Source: Rhizobium sp. SG_E_25_P2 (lineage in GTDB: Bacteria; Pseudomonadota; Alphaproteobacteria; Rhizobiales; Rhizobiaceae). From it: a stretch of DNA of 64,000 nt. The stretch spans positions 1 to 64,000 of the forward strand of contig NZ_JARXVM010000020.1 in the NCBI RefSeq assembly GCF_029892285.1, written 5' to 3'. Below are positions 33,802 through 42,145 of the stretch, piece after piece. How positions within the stretch are numbered: the first letter of the stretch is position 1; each line of letters starts with the position of its first letter. The notes under the pieces are model-generated. The model had not been told where the DNA came from. It did not search any database and saw only the letters and a program-made list of their open reading frames with translations. A program made the position numbers and the translations under genes.

Positions 33802-34698
33802 TCATCCGTGCGGGCGCAATTCCTGCGGATGCTGCTTGAGATAGGACATCAGGCGCCGCCGCCGCTCTGCGCCGCGCACATGGGCGGCGCCCGCCTGCCT
33901 TGCGCCGATCACCTGCGGCGCGCGCTCCTCGACCCGCTCATAGACCAGTTTCCACATCCGCTTGACGGTGTTGATGGAGATCGCCATCGCCGAGGCGATG
34001 TCCTCGTCGGTCAGTCCTTCGCCGGCGAATTCGAGCAGCGTCCGCTGCGCCGGTGAAAAGCGGATGATCGGCGGCGTATGCGCGAAAATCTGGGCGGTGA
34101 TGGAATCGGGGAAGATCGGCAGCGCATCGTCGCGGCGACGATGGGTCACGGCGAATTCGAGCCCGCCGAGCCGGTAGCGGCGAATCTCGCGCATGCCCGA
34201 GCTGATCAGCACGGTAGCGATCGGCTCCGGGTCCTCGCGCGCCGCCTGCTTGAGCAGGAAGCCGGAATGCGCCTCGACGAAATGGCCGATGGCGCGGGCC
34301 AGCAGCGCCCGGCAGCGTGGATCCTCGGGATTGTCATAGCGATGCGCAAAGCCGATCACGAGGAGGTTTAGTCCGTCGCCGGCATTGCCCTCGGCGATAT
34401 CGGCCTCGCGCGCCAGAATGCCGCCTTCGCCGCGCCCGGCTTTCAGCAGCATGTCCAGGGCGCCCATCGGCCGCTCGCCAGTCAGGAATTCGGTGAGCGC
34501 GTCATCGGTCACAAAGGCGCTCGCGCCCACCGCCGACAGCACCAGCGCGTCGTCAGTCCGGTTGTGGACCTCTTCGATCATTCCGCCGCGCAGCGTCCCG
34601 GCCGAAAGATGTTCCGCGCAGAAATCGATCAGCGCCGGCGAAAGCGACGGCCTGACGCCAAAGATAGGATTCGAGAAAAGCAAGCATGGCCGCCGCAT
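33802..34698 (-). CDS. LuxR/GerE-family transcriptional regulator
   Basis: This 298-residue protein has a C-terminal LuxR-type helix-turn-helix (FSPAQRTLLEFAGEGLTDEDIASAMAISINTVKRMW in two pieces). The N-terminal ~200 residues do not match a sensor I can name. It sits directly upstream of the RTX genes on the same strand, 110 bp before them, making it the obvious candidate regulator. The start at 34698 is the longest; no strong ribosome binding site distinguishes it. Confidence 0.8.
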   Translation of the reverse strand: MRRPCLLFSNPIFGVRPSLSPALIDFCAEHLSAGTLRGGMIEEVHNRTDDALVLSAVGASAFVTDDALTEFLTGERPMGALDMLLKAGRGEGGILAREADIAEGNAGDGLNLLVIGFAHRYDNPEDPRCRALLARAIGHFVEAHSGFLLKQAAREDPEPIATVLISSGMREIRRYRLGGLEFAVTHRRRDDALPIFPDSITAQIFAHTPPIIRFSPAQRTLLEFAGEGLTDEDIASAMAISINTVKRMWKLVYERVEERAPQVIGARQAGAAHVRGAERRRRLMSYLKQHPQELRPHG

Positions 34699-35048
34699 CC
34701 TGCGCCCGCGCCATTCGTCCGCGGACCGCCACTGGTTCCTGCATCATCACCCGCATTATCCGCAATTTATGAAACTGAAAATAGTAAAACCCGCTGTGAT
34801 CCCATCCTGTCAACCATTCCAGCCGCGCTGAATGCTGATATTGACGCTGCGCGCCTGGAATTATGCTTGGTTCAACACGAGCAGACATGAAGGATGCTGT
34901 TTTAACGCGAGATTATGTGTGGTTAAACTTCCGGCGTGCGCGTGCATACCCTGAAACCCGCCCATGCTCCGGCAATCCCGTCCCCCGCGCGTGGGAACGC
35001 CGGTATGGTCGCGGGGGGCAAACGACGCTGCAAGAAAGGGAGAACACA
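34699..35048. other. Intergenic region without a recognisable gene
   Basis: This 350 bp stretch lies between the divergent LuxR-type and DUF4287 genes. It is AT-richer than its neighbours around 34750-34930 and must hold both promoters. GAAAGGGAG at about 35035-35043 is the ribosome binding site for DUF4287. Overlapping short ORFs on both strands show no family similarity and were not called. Confidence 0.4.
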
Positions 35049-35264
35049 ATGACGACTGAAAAGCCCAAAGGCCCAGCCTCCTATTTTCCCTCGAACGAAA
35101 AGAAATACGGCCGCCCCATCGCCGAATGGCAGGCGCTGGTGCGCAAACATTATCCCGCCAAACATATGGAACTGGTGGCGATGCTGAAAACCGACCACGC
35201 CATGGGCCACGGCCACGCCAACGCCATCGTGGCGCAGACATTGGCGGAGGATAAGCGGGGGTGA
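35049..35264 (+). CDS. DUF4287-domain small protein
   Basis: This 71-residue protein consists of a DUF4287-like motif: a short lead, YGRPIAEWQALVRKHYP, then HMELVAMLKTDHAMGHGHAN. The function is unknown; members occur alone or fused in many proteobacteria and actinobacteria. The start at 35049 is 7 bases after GGGAG. The longer open frame upstream lacks similarity. A perfect 15 bp hairpin follows 31 bp after the stop. Confidence 0.85.
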   Translation: MTTEKPKGPASYFPSNEKKYGRPIAEWQALVRKHYPAKHMELVAMLKTDHAMGHGHANAIVAQTLAEDKRG

Positions 35265-35294
35265 CGGGCAGGCTTGCGATCCATAAACCAGCGC

Positions 35295-35330
35295 GCTGGA
35301 CAAGCAAATCGGGGAATTTGCTTGTCCAGC
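35295..35330 (+). terminator. Perfect 15 bp hairpin after DUF4287 gene
   Basis: Arms GCTGGACAAGCAAAT (35295-35309) and complement (35316-35330) surround a CGGGGA loop, followed by GTTGTTAT. It is probably the DUF4287 terminator. A second small inverted repeat GTTGT/ACAAC (35331-35348) immediately follows and may be the operator of the toxin-antitoxin pair. Confidence 0.6.
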
Positions 35331-35356
35331 GTTGTTATATGTGACAACATGCAATC

Positions 35357-35692
35357 ATGAAAGACGTTCTGTGGGTGAAAGCTGCTCGTAAGGAATTCGA
35401 GACATTTCCCGCTGGCGCACGCGAGATTATCCAATCCGCTCTCGTCATTGCTGCTGAAGGACGAAAGGCCGACATTGCAAAGCCGATGAAGGGTCTCGGG
35501 TCAGGCGTCTGGGAAATCGCCCTGCCTTACCGATCAGACGCTTACCGTGTCGTCTACGCCGTCCAGATCGGAGAGGCGGTCTGGGTGGTTCATGCATTCC
35601 AGAAGAAGTCCACAAAAGGCGTCGCCACACCTCTCAAGGAGGTGGAGATCATAAAAGCGCGTCTGAAGCGAATAAGGGAGATAGCTCTGTGA
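35357..35692 (+). CDS. HigB/RelE-type toxin (phage Gp49-like)
   Basis: This 111-residue protein fits the Gp49-like HigB family: WVKAARKEFETFPAG near the N-terminus, GLGSGVWEIALPYRSDAYRVVYAV in the centre and the diagnostic VHAFQKKSTKGVATP before the last helix. Family members are ribosome-dependent mRNA interferases. It precedes its antitoxin with a 4 bp overlap, the HigBA order (toxin first). Confidence 0.92.
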   Translation: MKDVLWVKAARKEFETFPAGAREIIQSALVIAAEGRKADIAKPMKGLGSGVWEIALPYRSDAYRVVYAVQIGEAVWVVHAFQKKSTKGVATPLKEVEIIKARLKRIREIAL

Positions 35693-36015
35693 GCGACGAC
35701 GATTTTGAGATTGTCAGCGGCGGCGGCAACATCTTTGCCGACTTCGGCGATCCTGACGCCGAAACCAAGCTGATGAAGGCAAAGCTCGCGGCTGAGATCA
35801 TCGGCGTGCTCGACGCACGCAAGATCAGCGTGCGTGAAGCAGAGAAGATCACCGGCGTCGCCGCCGCCGACATTTCCCGCGTCCGCAATGCGGATCTTGC
35901 CAAATTCACGCTCGACCGCCTCTTGCGCATCCTGCGCCGGCTTGCCCCCTCCGTTGAGGTCAGTCTGACGTTTTCTACGCGGGTTGCGGTGGATGAAAGG
36001 GTTGTGGTCTGCTGA
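35689..36015 (+). CDS. HigA-type XRE antitoxin
   Basis: This 108-residue protein has a helix-turn-helix (SVREAEKITGVAAADISRVRN, then KFTLDRLLRILRRL) as in HigA/XRE antitoxins, preceded by an acidic start (MSDDDFEIVSGG). It should neutralise the HigB-like toxin upstream and repress the operon. It starts at GTG. A hairpin with 9 bp arms (36020-36028 with 36040-36048) follows the stop. Confidence 0.9.
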   Translation: MSDDDFEIVSGGGNIFADFGDPDAETKLMKAKLAAEIIGVLDARKISVREAEKITGVAAADISRVRNADLAKFTLDRLLRILRRLAPSVEVSLTFSTRVAVDERVVVC

Positions 36016-36105
36016 AAATCGCGCCGAATGCGAAGCGTTTTCGGCGCGCCGCCTCTTGTAAGTCACGGGAATTGATCTGCGCCGCGGTCACAGGCGCCAT
36101 GAATG

Positions 36106-36963
36106 TCAGCTTTCCCCGCCAGACTTCATAAAACCGAGTTTTTGAGCGCGTTTCGTGGCCGCCGCATCCATGCTCGAAAGTCTTTGCGCATATTTTTCAA
36201 TAAGCTCATATTCAGTCCCAGCCCTTTTCACCGCGGAAATGGCGCCGGCCGCTTCATTGAATATCGGTCGAGAGTTTTCGATCTGTCGGCGTGCAACGAG
36301 TGGATTCCAATCGTTTGCGCTGGCCGTTTTTCGATGCAGGCTTATCCGCTCGCCGATGAACTCCACAAACAAATCCATCTCCGCATCCGCAAGTTCATGA
36401 TCGGCGCGCGCAATCCAGATCAATGCTGACAAACCGGCCTTCGCCTTGCTCATGACAGAGGCATAGTCTTTTCCCGGATCGAAGAGCTGAGTTTTCAGCT
36501 GTCGCGCATAGCGGGTGGGATTGTCTATGATTTCGCCTGTCTGCACTGCGATCATCTCGCCTATGCGGTCGGTCCGAAAGCTGCGGTCTCCACGCCGCAA
36601 ATGACACCACGCCTCGATATAGATGTGGCCATTGAAATCGGAAAAGGCCTTAATTTCTATACGACGGATCGAATCGTCATCGTAGGCGTCCCTATAGGCG
36701 ATATCGAAGGTTTGGGCTGTTATCGGCACGGACGGGTCGATAGGATGGGTGGGTTTTATCCGTGTCGTTCTTGAGTAAGTGCTTTGGGCAGGGGCCAGAT
36801 CCAGCGTGGAGACCGGTCTTGGCGCGCCGGATCGGTACGAAGACCCCCGTTCATCTACGAGTGGTGGTATGCTGTTTTTGACGTGACGCCGACGCGAACG
36901 CCTTTTCGAACGCCAGACCCAGTAGCCGCAGCCAGCCAGAATGAGAATGAGCAAATAGACCAT
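36106..36963 (-). CDS. Membrane-anchored protein with WYL-like and TerB-like regions
   Basis: This 285-residue protein begins with one membrane helix (MVYLLILILAGCGYWVW) and a basic stretch. A WYL-like domain follows (about residues 80-150, IRRIEIKAFSDFNGHIYIEA), then a helical acidic region (LIWIARADHELADAEMDLF) resembling TerB. WYL domains bind ligands in regulators, often of defence or stress. A membrane anchor is atypical. No operon partner is evident. I cannot assign a function. Confidence 0.7.
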   Translation of the reverse strand: MVYLLILILAGCGYWVWRSKRRSRRRHVKNSIPPLVDERGSSYRSGAPRPVSTLDLAPAQSTYSRTTRIKPTHPIDPSVPITAQTFDIAYRDAYDDDSIRRIEIKAFSDFNGHIYIEAWCHLRRGDRSFRTDRIGEMIAVQTGEIIDNPTRYARQLKTQLFDPGKDYASVMSKAKAGLSALIWIARADHELADAEMDLFVEFIGERISLHRKTASANDWNPLVARRQIENSRPIFNEAAGAISAVKRAGTEYELIEKYAQRLSSMDAAATKRAQKLGFMKSGGES

Positions 36964-37115
36964 CGTCTATGCAATCCATTGGGGAATGTTGGTGCGTAAT
37001 TCTATCTTCAGGATCTCGGCTTGTGAAGTGATTGGCTCGGTCAAACCGGCAGGTCGCTCTCTGTTCCTTGCCCGCTACGCCAGGCTGAAAGTTGCCGACG
37101 TTTTGCGTTTCTCCG

Positions 37116-37188
37116 ATCGTCCAGCCAGGCCCTGCGCCGGGCATTTGCCGCCATTGAATATTGGCGGCAATGCCAGTGACCTGGGCAG
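37116..37188 (+). repeat. Intergenic palindromic repeat, copy A
   Basis: Part of a 287 bp gap. It aligns with copies at 39373 and 41961. Shared elements are a GGCCCTGCGCCGGGCATTTG hairpin core, GCCGCCATTGAATATT and GCAATGCCAGTGACCTGGGCAG. It has diverged most at its left end. Confidence 0.7.
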
Positions 37189-37250
37189 ATGTTCCAGACA
37201 TTTGGCGACAGGCTCTGGGGCGACTGCTTCCGCAATCCCGTCCGCGATTG

Positions 37251-38168
37251 TCAGAGGGCATTCGCCACGCGGCCGCCCGTCATCCACTCGGGCGGGAATA
37301 TCTCGTCGAGCGCCTGTCTGAGGATATTGGCCAGATGGTCCGCAATGGGGTTGGCGTGGCCCTGTGGTCGGTGCAGCTTGAGATGCAGCGAGGGCAGCGG
37401 CGGCAGGCCGTGCTCAGCCGGATCGAGAATGCGCACCGTGGATGGTCGGCCGATCGGCGTGCGCAGCGCAAGGCCCAGACCCGCCGCCGTCGCCGCCCAC
37501 AGTCCGGCCAGGCTGGGCGTCACGAACGCGATGCGCCAGGCTATGCCATGCCGGTCCAGCTCGTCGCAGGCGATTCTGCGCAACAGGCAGGGCGCTTCGA
37601 GCGCCACCAGCGGCAGCGGTTCGCCTGCCTGCCTGCCCCAACCCGCCTGATCGTCTGTCGCGCCCAGCCAGCAAAGCGGCGCCGCGGCGATCGGCGGGGC
37701 AGGGGACGCGCCATCGTCCCAGGCAAGCGCCAGATCGAGATCGCCCGATGCGATCTTGGTCATCATCTCGCTGTTGCGCGCAATTCTCGCCTCGATCCGC
37801 ACCTTGGGATGCGCCCGCGCAAAACGGCCAAGCACCTGCGGCAGCGCCGCCTCGCCAAAATCCTCCTGAATGCCGAGACGCACCCAGCCTTCAAGATCTG
37901 CGCCCCTGAGCGCTCCGACCGCCTCGTCATTGAGGCTCAGAAGTCTCCGCGCATAGGCGAGAAACCGCTCGCCGCTGTCGGTCAGCGCCAGGCCCCGGCC
38001 GGATTTGCGCAGCAGCGAAACGCCCGTCTGCTCCTCGAGCTTCTTGAGCTGCGCGCTGACGGCCGAGGTGGATCGGCCCAGCCGCTCGGCCGCCTCGGCA
38101 AATGATCCGGCGTCGATCCCGGTCACAAAACTCCTCAGCGCGTCCATGTCGAGATTGGTCCGTCGCAT
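37251..38168 (-). CDS. LysR-family transcriptional regulator
   Basis: This 305-residue LysR regulator has an N-terminal winged helix (SFAEAAERLGRSTSAVSAQLKKLEE, written in two halves in the protein) and a substrate-binding C-terminal domain. It is divergent from the cupin/DUF4865 pair with a 15 bp palindrome between them, so it most likely activates that pair and represses itself. The effector is unknown. Confidence 0.92.
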   Translation of the reverse strand: MRRTNLDMDALRSFVTGIDAGSFAEAAERLGRSTSAVSAQLKKLEEQTGVSLLRKSGRGLALTDSGERFLAYARRLLSLNDEAVGALRGADLEGWVRLGIQEDFGEAALPQVLGRFARAHPKVRIEARIARNSEMMTKIASGDLDLALAWDDGASPAPPIAAAPLCWLGATDDQAGWGRQAGEPLPLVALEAPCLLRRIACDELDRHGIAWRIAFVTPSLAGLWAATAAGLGLALRTPIGRPSTVRILDPAEHGLPPLPSLHLKLHRPQGHANPIADHLANILRQALDEIFPPEWMTGGRVANAL

Positions 38169-38175
38169 CTGTCTG

Positions 38176-38221
38176 TCCTGAATATCAGGATCATAGGTCC
38201 TGAATTATGCGATATTCAGGA
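38176..38221. promoter_or_regulatory. LysR operator candidates
   Basis: TCCTGA-ATA-TCAGGA (38176-38190) is a perfect inverted repeat. A second pair, TCCTGAAT (38198-38205) and ATTCAGGA (38214-38221), shares the half-site. They lie immediately upstream of the LysR start, as expected for autoregulated divergent LysR control. Confidence 0.6.
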
Positions 38222-38352
38222 TGATGATGAAAGCGCATGATGCGTCTGTCAATCCTTTGCAGGCAAACGCGCATGACCCTTACGTTGATCACCCGCCGGC
38301 CAGACCGGCCGCCCACCCTCCTTATGGTCCCATCCAGCCGGCGGCGCCGTCC

Positions 38353-38787
38353 ATGAGCAACCCGTTTGACATGCAATCGGCCTGCCCCTCGCAAATGAGG
38401 GTGCAGCGCGCCGGCGAGGGAATTGCGCCCGCGCCATCGGGCGTATCCTCAGGGCCGTTTCTGGTGCAGATGCTGCTGTCGAGCCGCACCGATGGCGAAA
38501 TGACGGCGATGCGCATCTTTGCGCCGCCGGGCGTCGTCACCCATTGGCATTCCCATCCGCGCGGCCAGTTGCTGTTCGTGATCGATGGCGTCGGTTACGC
38601 CCAGCGCGATGGCGGCCAACGCGTCGAAATCCGCGCCGGCGATTGCGTCTGGTTCGCGCCCGGCGAACGCCACTGGCATGGGGCCGCGCCCTCAAGCCCC
38701 TTCAGCTATATCAGCATCCAGCCTGTTCTGGGCGACAGCGCCGTCGACTGGATGGAACCCCTCAACTCAGGAGACCGCTTGCCATGA
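38353..38787 (+). CDS. Cupin-domain protein
   Basis: This 144-residue cupin has motif 1 (PGVVTHWHSHPRGQLLFVIDG) with two His and Glu-equivalent region, and motif 2 (GDCVWFAPGERHWHGAAPSS) with the metal-binding histidine. This is typical of small metal-dependent quinone-detoxifying or oxidoreductase-like cupins. The start at 38353 (MSNPFDM) is chosen for domain position; the frame is open to 38221. It overlaps the DUF4865 start (ATGA). LysR-controlled cupin-DUF4865 pairs recur in proteobacteria (recalled). Confidence 0.83.
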   Translation: MSNPFDMQSACPSQMRVQRAGEGIAPAPSGVSSGPFLVQMLLSSRTDGEMTAMRIFAPPGVVTHWHSHPRGQLLFVIDGVGYAQRDGGQRVEIRAGDCVWFAPGERHWHGAAPSSPFSYISIQPVLGDSAVDWMEPLNSGDRLP

Positions 38788-39341
38788 TCGCCATGCAATA
38801 CAGCTTCACCATGCCGGCCGATTACGACATGGAGATCATCGACCGGCGCATTCGCGACAAGGGACCCTTGCTTGATGGCTTCCCGATGCTCGGCTTCAAG
38901 GCCTATCTCTCCGCCCGCGAACAGGGCGCGGACTATAAAAGTGCTGAAAACCTCTATGCGCCCTTTTATCTGTGGCGCGAGCCGGAGGGCATTGATCGCT
39001 TTTTGTCGAGCCCCGGCTTTGCGGCGCTGACGCGCGATTTCGGCTGGCCATCGGTCAAGACCTGGCTGATCTGGCATGCGGACCAGAGCGCCGATCTGCG
39101 ATCGGCCAAATTCGCCACCCGCCAGATCACCGCAATCGCCCCCCACAGCGATCTCGCCGCCCGGCGCGATAGCGCAATCGCCGATGCGCGCGCCGCTGCA
39201 AAGGCCGGCGCGCTTGCCGCAATCGCGGGCTTCGATCCCACAGGCTGGAAGGCCGTGTCCTTCCGCCTCTGGTCATCGCCGCCCGATGACGTGTCGGAGG
39301 CAACCCAGATCTACAGCGTCGGCCACATCTCGCTGCCGTAA
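38784..39341 (+). CDS. DUF4865-family protein
   Basis: This 185-residue protein of the DUF4865 family starts MIAMQYSFTMPADYDMEIID and includes GFPMLGFKAYLSAREQG and LYAPFYLWREPEG. The start overlaps the cupin stop, and AGGAG lies 11 bases upstream. The function is unknown; its constant pairing with a cupin suggests action on the same small molecule. The C-terminus RLWSSPPDD is intact. Confidence 0.85.
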   Translation: MIAMQYSFTMPADYDMEIIDRRIRDKGPLLDGFPMLGFKAYLSAREQGADYKSAENLYAPFYLWREPEGIDRFLSSPGFAALTRDFGWPSVKTWLIWHADQSADLRSAKFATRQITAIAPHSDLAARRDSAIADARAAAKAGALAAIAGFDPTGWKAVSFRLWSSPPDDVSEATQIYSVGHISLP

Positions 39342-39372
39342 ACGGCGTGGCTGCGCGCCCAAGCCACACTTA

Positions 39373-39444
39373 ACCGTCCTGCTCGGCCCTGCGCCGAGCA
39401 TTTGGGCGCGTCGAATTTTGCTCGCAACGCCAACGGGTTAGATG
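39373..39444 (+). repeat. Intergenic palindromic repeat, copy B
   Basis: GTCCTGCTCGGCCCTGCGCC then GAGCATTTG forms a hairpin core (CTCGGC paired with GCCGAG). It is followed by GTCGAATTTTGCTCGCAACGC and CAACGGGTTAGATG. It aligns with copies A (37116) and C (41961). Confidence 0.75.
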
Positions 39445-39568
39445 ACGAGCATGGCTGCCTGCGCCGGTCCTGTCATCGACACTTGATATCGAGCCTTTTC
39501 TCACCGCGCCGGCAGATCCGTTCCACATGAAAGAGCGTGTTGTCCTCGTGAGACAATCAACATCGCGG

Positions 39569-40198
39569 CTATTGACAGTAAGCACGCATGAAAACTTCGG
39601 TGCCGCGCCAGACCCGCCGATTGATTTCCTCTTGGCTCACCGGTTCGGAAAGGCCAATCGCGGCTTTCACCATCAAGCCGCCTTCCCATAGGCTGATCAG
39701 GTCTTCGGCGGCCAGACGCGCGGAATCCGCTTTTACTGTTCCCTTCGCCATCGCCTCTTCGACGACCGCCGCCACCGCAGCATAGGCGCGACCCGGCGCA
39801 GCCTCATACAGTCGTTTCGATAGCTCCACATTTCCATGCAGCACAACTGACAATGTGCGAACCATCATTCGTCCATAGGGACCAAGGGCCGAAGTCAGAA
39901 ACACAGCGCCAATTTGATTGAGCCGCTGCTTGAGAGGTTGTCCGGTTTCAGCCCAGGCAGGGTCGCCAACGACGCCTTCCATGATGGAATCAATCACGGT
40001 TTCAAACAGCGTGTCCTTGTCTTTGAAGCTGTTGTAGATGGTCACCTTGGATACGCCAGCCTTGGCGGCCACAGCTTCTACAGTCACGTCCTCATAAGCC
40101 TGTTCGGTAAACATCACCGTCGCAGCCGCCACAATGGCCTGTCTCTTGACAGGGTCTTTGGGGCGTCCAGAGCGGGGTTTCGGCGGCGCCTTCGCCAT
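39569..40198 (-). CDS. TetR/AcrR-family regulator
   Basis: This 209-residue protein has an N-terminal TetR helix-turn-helix (YEDVTVEAVAAKAGVSKVTIY, then NSFKDKDTLFETV) and a C-terminal ligand domain of the type with FMRAYCQ end. It is divergent from the secreted hydrolase gene across 280 bp containing a 30 bp palindrome, its probable operator. GC content falls here, suggesting a separate history from the polyol locus. Confidence 0.9.
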   Translation of the reverse strand: MAKAPPKPRSGRPKDPVKRQAIVAAATVMFTEQAYEDVTVEAVAAKAGVSKVTIYNSFKDKDTLFETVIDSIMEGVVGDPAWAETGQPLKQRLNQIGAVFLTSALGPYGRMMVRTLSVVLHGNVELSKRLYEAAPGRAYAAVAAVVEEAMAKGTVKADSARLAAEDLISLWEGGLMVKAAIGLSEPVSQEEINRRVWRGTEVFMRAYCQ

Positions 40199-40223
40199 AC
40201 GTGAACTCCTGTCTTTGCGTCTT

Positions 40224-40253
40224 GACTTAATGAACTGAATAGTTCATTAAGTC
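40224..40253. promoter_or_regulatory. 30 bp palindrome, TetR operator candidate
   Basis: Perfect 13 bp arms GACTTAATGAACT (40224-40236) and complement (40241-40253) surround GAAT. It lies 26 bp upstream of the TetR start and on the hydrolase side of the gap. Length, symmetry and position fit a TetR dimer-of-dimers site. Confidence 0.75.
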
Positions 40254-40478
40254 TTGCGCTTGTATCCCCCGATCCACACCGCTTTCATGGTCGAAAGAGG
40301 GGCTTTAGCGCCGATTGACCTCTAATTTGGCTAGGGCATACGACCAACCGATGGCGTTCATCGCAGGGATTGGCGGCATGTCAAACCACCTCAACCTATC
40401 GCGCAAGAGAGGTTGAGGCAAACAGACCGGATCCAGCCTGAAGCTGGAATACACCTCGATCCCAAAGGAAATGACTAT

Positions 40479-41417
40479 ATGAAATTCTTCAAAAATGTGA
40501 TGCGCATCGTTGCAACCTTGGCTGTGACCATTGTCGCAGCAAGGGGCATTGCGCTTGCCGACACCACGGTGAGTGAGTTCTTTGTCGGCCAGATGCCCAC
40601 CCAGATGTATGTTCAACACTGGAAAGATTCGACGACAGATGGAAAACCCAGCACGCCCGTAATCATGATTCACGGCGGAGCGCATTCCGGGATTTGCTGG
40701 ACAAGCACACCTGACGGCAGACCTGGTTGGGCGAGCAATTTTGAAAAGGCCGGCCGGGATGTTTATGTCGTGGATTGGCCAGGCGTGGGGCGGTCCGGGT
40801 TCTGGCCAGGGTCGGTGAATATCGGGCCGAAGGAAAGTATCGACGCGATCATCAAGCTGCTGGAAAAAACCGGTCCTGGCGTCCTTGTTGGACATAGTAT
40901 CGGCGGTTCTCTTGCGCTTAAGGTTGCTGAAGCCCGTCCCGATCTCGTCAAGGGTTTGGTCATTCTCTCCGTGGGCGCAGTTGAACTGCCGCTTCCGGAT
41001 GCAAGATCTTTTCCGGCAGGCCAGATCGTCGTGTTTCCCAAGGAGCCCGCGCTGCAGCTTTTTGCATCATCCTCAAGCTTTCCACGCGACTATGCTGACG
41101 ACTATTACAACTCCTTTCAGCCCATCAGCCCGCGTTTTGCCAATGCAGTCTCTACATTGAACGATGATCTCAAGCTGAACCGCAAGCTGCTGAGCGCATG
41201 GTCGCACATCCCCGTATTGTTTCTCGCAGCAGACGAAGACAGGGTCGCCTTGCCCGAGCGCACAGCCGTTACCGCCCAGGTCATCCATGCCAAGCAGATT
41301 ATGCTTGGAAAGGACTGGGGTCTTCAGGGTCATGGCCATATGTCCATGATCGAAATAGGGTCCGAGCAGATTGCCGCCCGTGTGCTCCAATGGATGAGCT
41401 CGGCGGTGCAAGACTAG
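40479..41417 (+). CDS. Secreted alpha/beta hydrolase
   Basis: This 312-residue protein has a signal peptide (MKFFKNVMRIVATLAVTIVA, cleavage after GIALA) and an alpha/beta-hydrolase fold. The oxyanion HGGAHSG motif, nucleophile elbow GHSIGGS, acid region FLAADEDRVALP and catalytic His (GLQGHGHMSM) are visible. The start at 40479 follows AAAGGAA. It is probably repressed by the divergent TetR protein. The substrate is not evident; the GHSxGG elbow and HGGxH lean to carboxylesterases. Confidence 0.87.
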   Translation: MKFFKNVMRIVATLAVTIVAARGIALADTTVSEFFVGQMPTQMYVQHWKDSTTDGKPSTPVIMIHGGAHSGICWTSTPDGRPGWASNFEKAGRDVYVVDWPGVGRSGFWPGSVNIGPKESIDAIIKLLEKTGPGVLVGHSIGGSLALKVAEARPDLVKGLVILSVGAVELPLPDARSFPAGQIVVFPKEPALQLFASSSSFPRDYADDYYNSFQPISPRFANAVSTLNDDLKLNRKLLSAWSHIPVLFLAADEDRVALPERTAVTAQVIHAKQIMLGKDWGLQGHGHMSMIEIGSEQIAARVLQWMSSAVQD

Positions 41418-41509
41418 GTCGCGGGTCTGCTGGAAAGTCGCAGCTTGGAAAAGCGCTTGTCGACCCTAGTGTTTGTCAGGAAAAAGTGGAATCCGGCTTG
41501 GTCTTCCGT

Positions 41510-41745
41510 CCAAGCCATACACCGCCAGGGTTTCCAGATTGCAACTCGTCGAAGGCAGGCGCGACGCCTCTTTGGCGTGCTCCAGATGCTGGTGACGCAG
41601 GATCGCGCCGCATCGGCGCAGAATCCTCTCTATAGGGGCAAAGCACCTTCCCCTGGGCATGGCTCCCGCCGACGCTGATGCGCCAACCCGCCGCCTCGGC
41701 ATAAGGCGGCTTCGATATCCTTCTTCGGATGCCGAGCGCGCAACA
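41510..41745 (-). pseudogene. Decayed HicA-like small protein gene
   Basis: Read on the minus strand, parts of one small protein appear in successive frames: RHPKKDIEAA, then YAEAAGWRISVGGSHAQGK and LCPY, then CVTSIWSTPK and RRRACLRRV. The order matches a widespread ~80-residue HicA-like family whose ends read HPKK.IE..L.YAE..GW and ITSIWSTPK (recalled). At least two frameshifts interrupt it. No partner antitoxin is intact next to it. Confidence 0.65.
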
Positions 41746-41960
41746 GCCTGCTCCAGAGAGGTAAGGAAATGCGAATGGTTATCAAGTGACAACCGTATTC
41801 TCTGTTTGAGCTATATGTTGGTTGCGCGTTTACTTAAAGTTGAATTCCGCATGAGGCGTCGCAATGAACGCGATTGGCGAGGCGGAAGGCTTTTCGTCAT
41901 CCTTTGCGCCGGTCACTGAAAAATCACTTGCCCGCTGATGAGCGCGTCCAAAAACGCTCA

Positions 41961-42035
41961 CCGTCGTCATGCTCGGCCTTGCGCCGAGCATCTGCCGCCG
42001 TTGAATATTTACTGCAACGTCAGTGGGTTGGACAG
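41961..42035 (+). repeat. Intergenic palindromic repeat, copy C
   Basis: CCGTCGTCATGCTCGGCCTT then GCGCCGAGCATCTG gives a clear hairpin. It is followed by GCCGCCGTTGAATATTTACT and GTCAGTGGGTTGGACAG. This is the most complete of the three copies (A 37116, B 39373). A second palindrome, CCCTAGG repeats around 42045-42068, adjoins it. Confidence 0.75.
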
Positions 42036-42088
42036 CTGTTGCAGACCCTAGGGACAAGCCCTAGGGTGACGTCCAACCACCCAAAACC

Positions 42089-42119
42089 AAAAAAAGCCGG
42101 AGGCCTCCCAGCCCCCGGC
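42089..42119 (-). terminator. Rho-independent terminator of fba
   Basis: On the minus strand an 8 bp GC stem (42112-42119 with 42096-42103, one G-U pair) is followed by seven U (42095-42089). It lies 27 bp beyond the aldolase stop. Confidence 0.85.
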
Positions 42120-42145
42120 GCCTTGCTATCCAGCGTAAAACTCAG

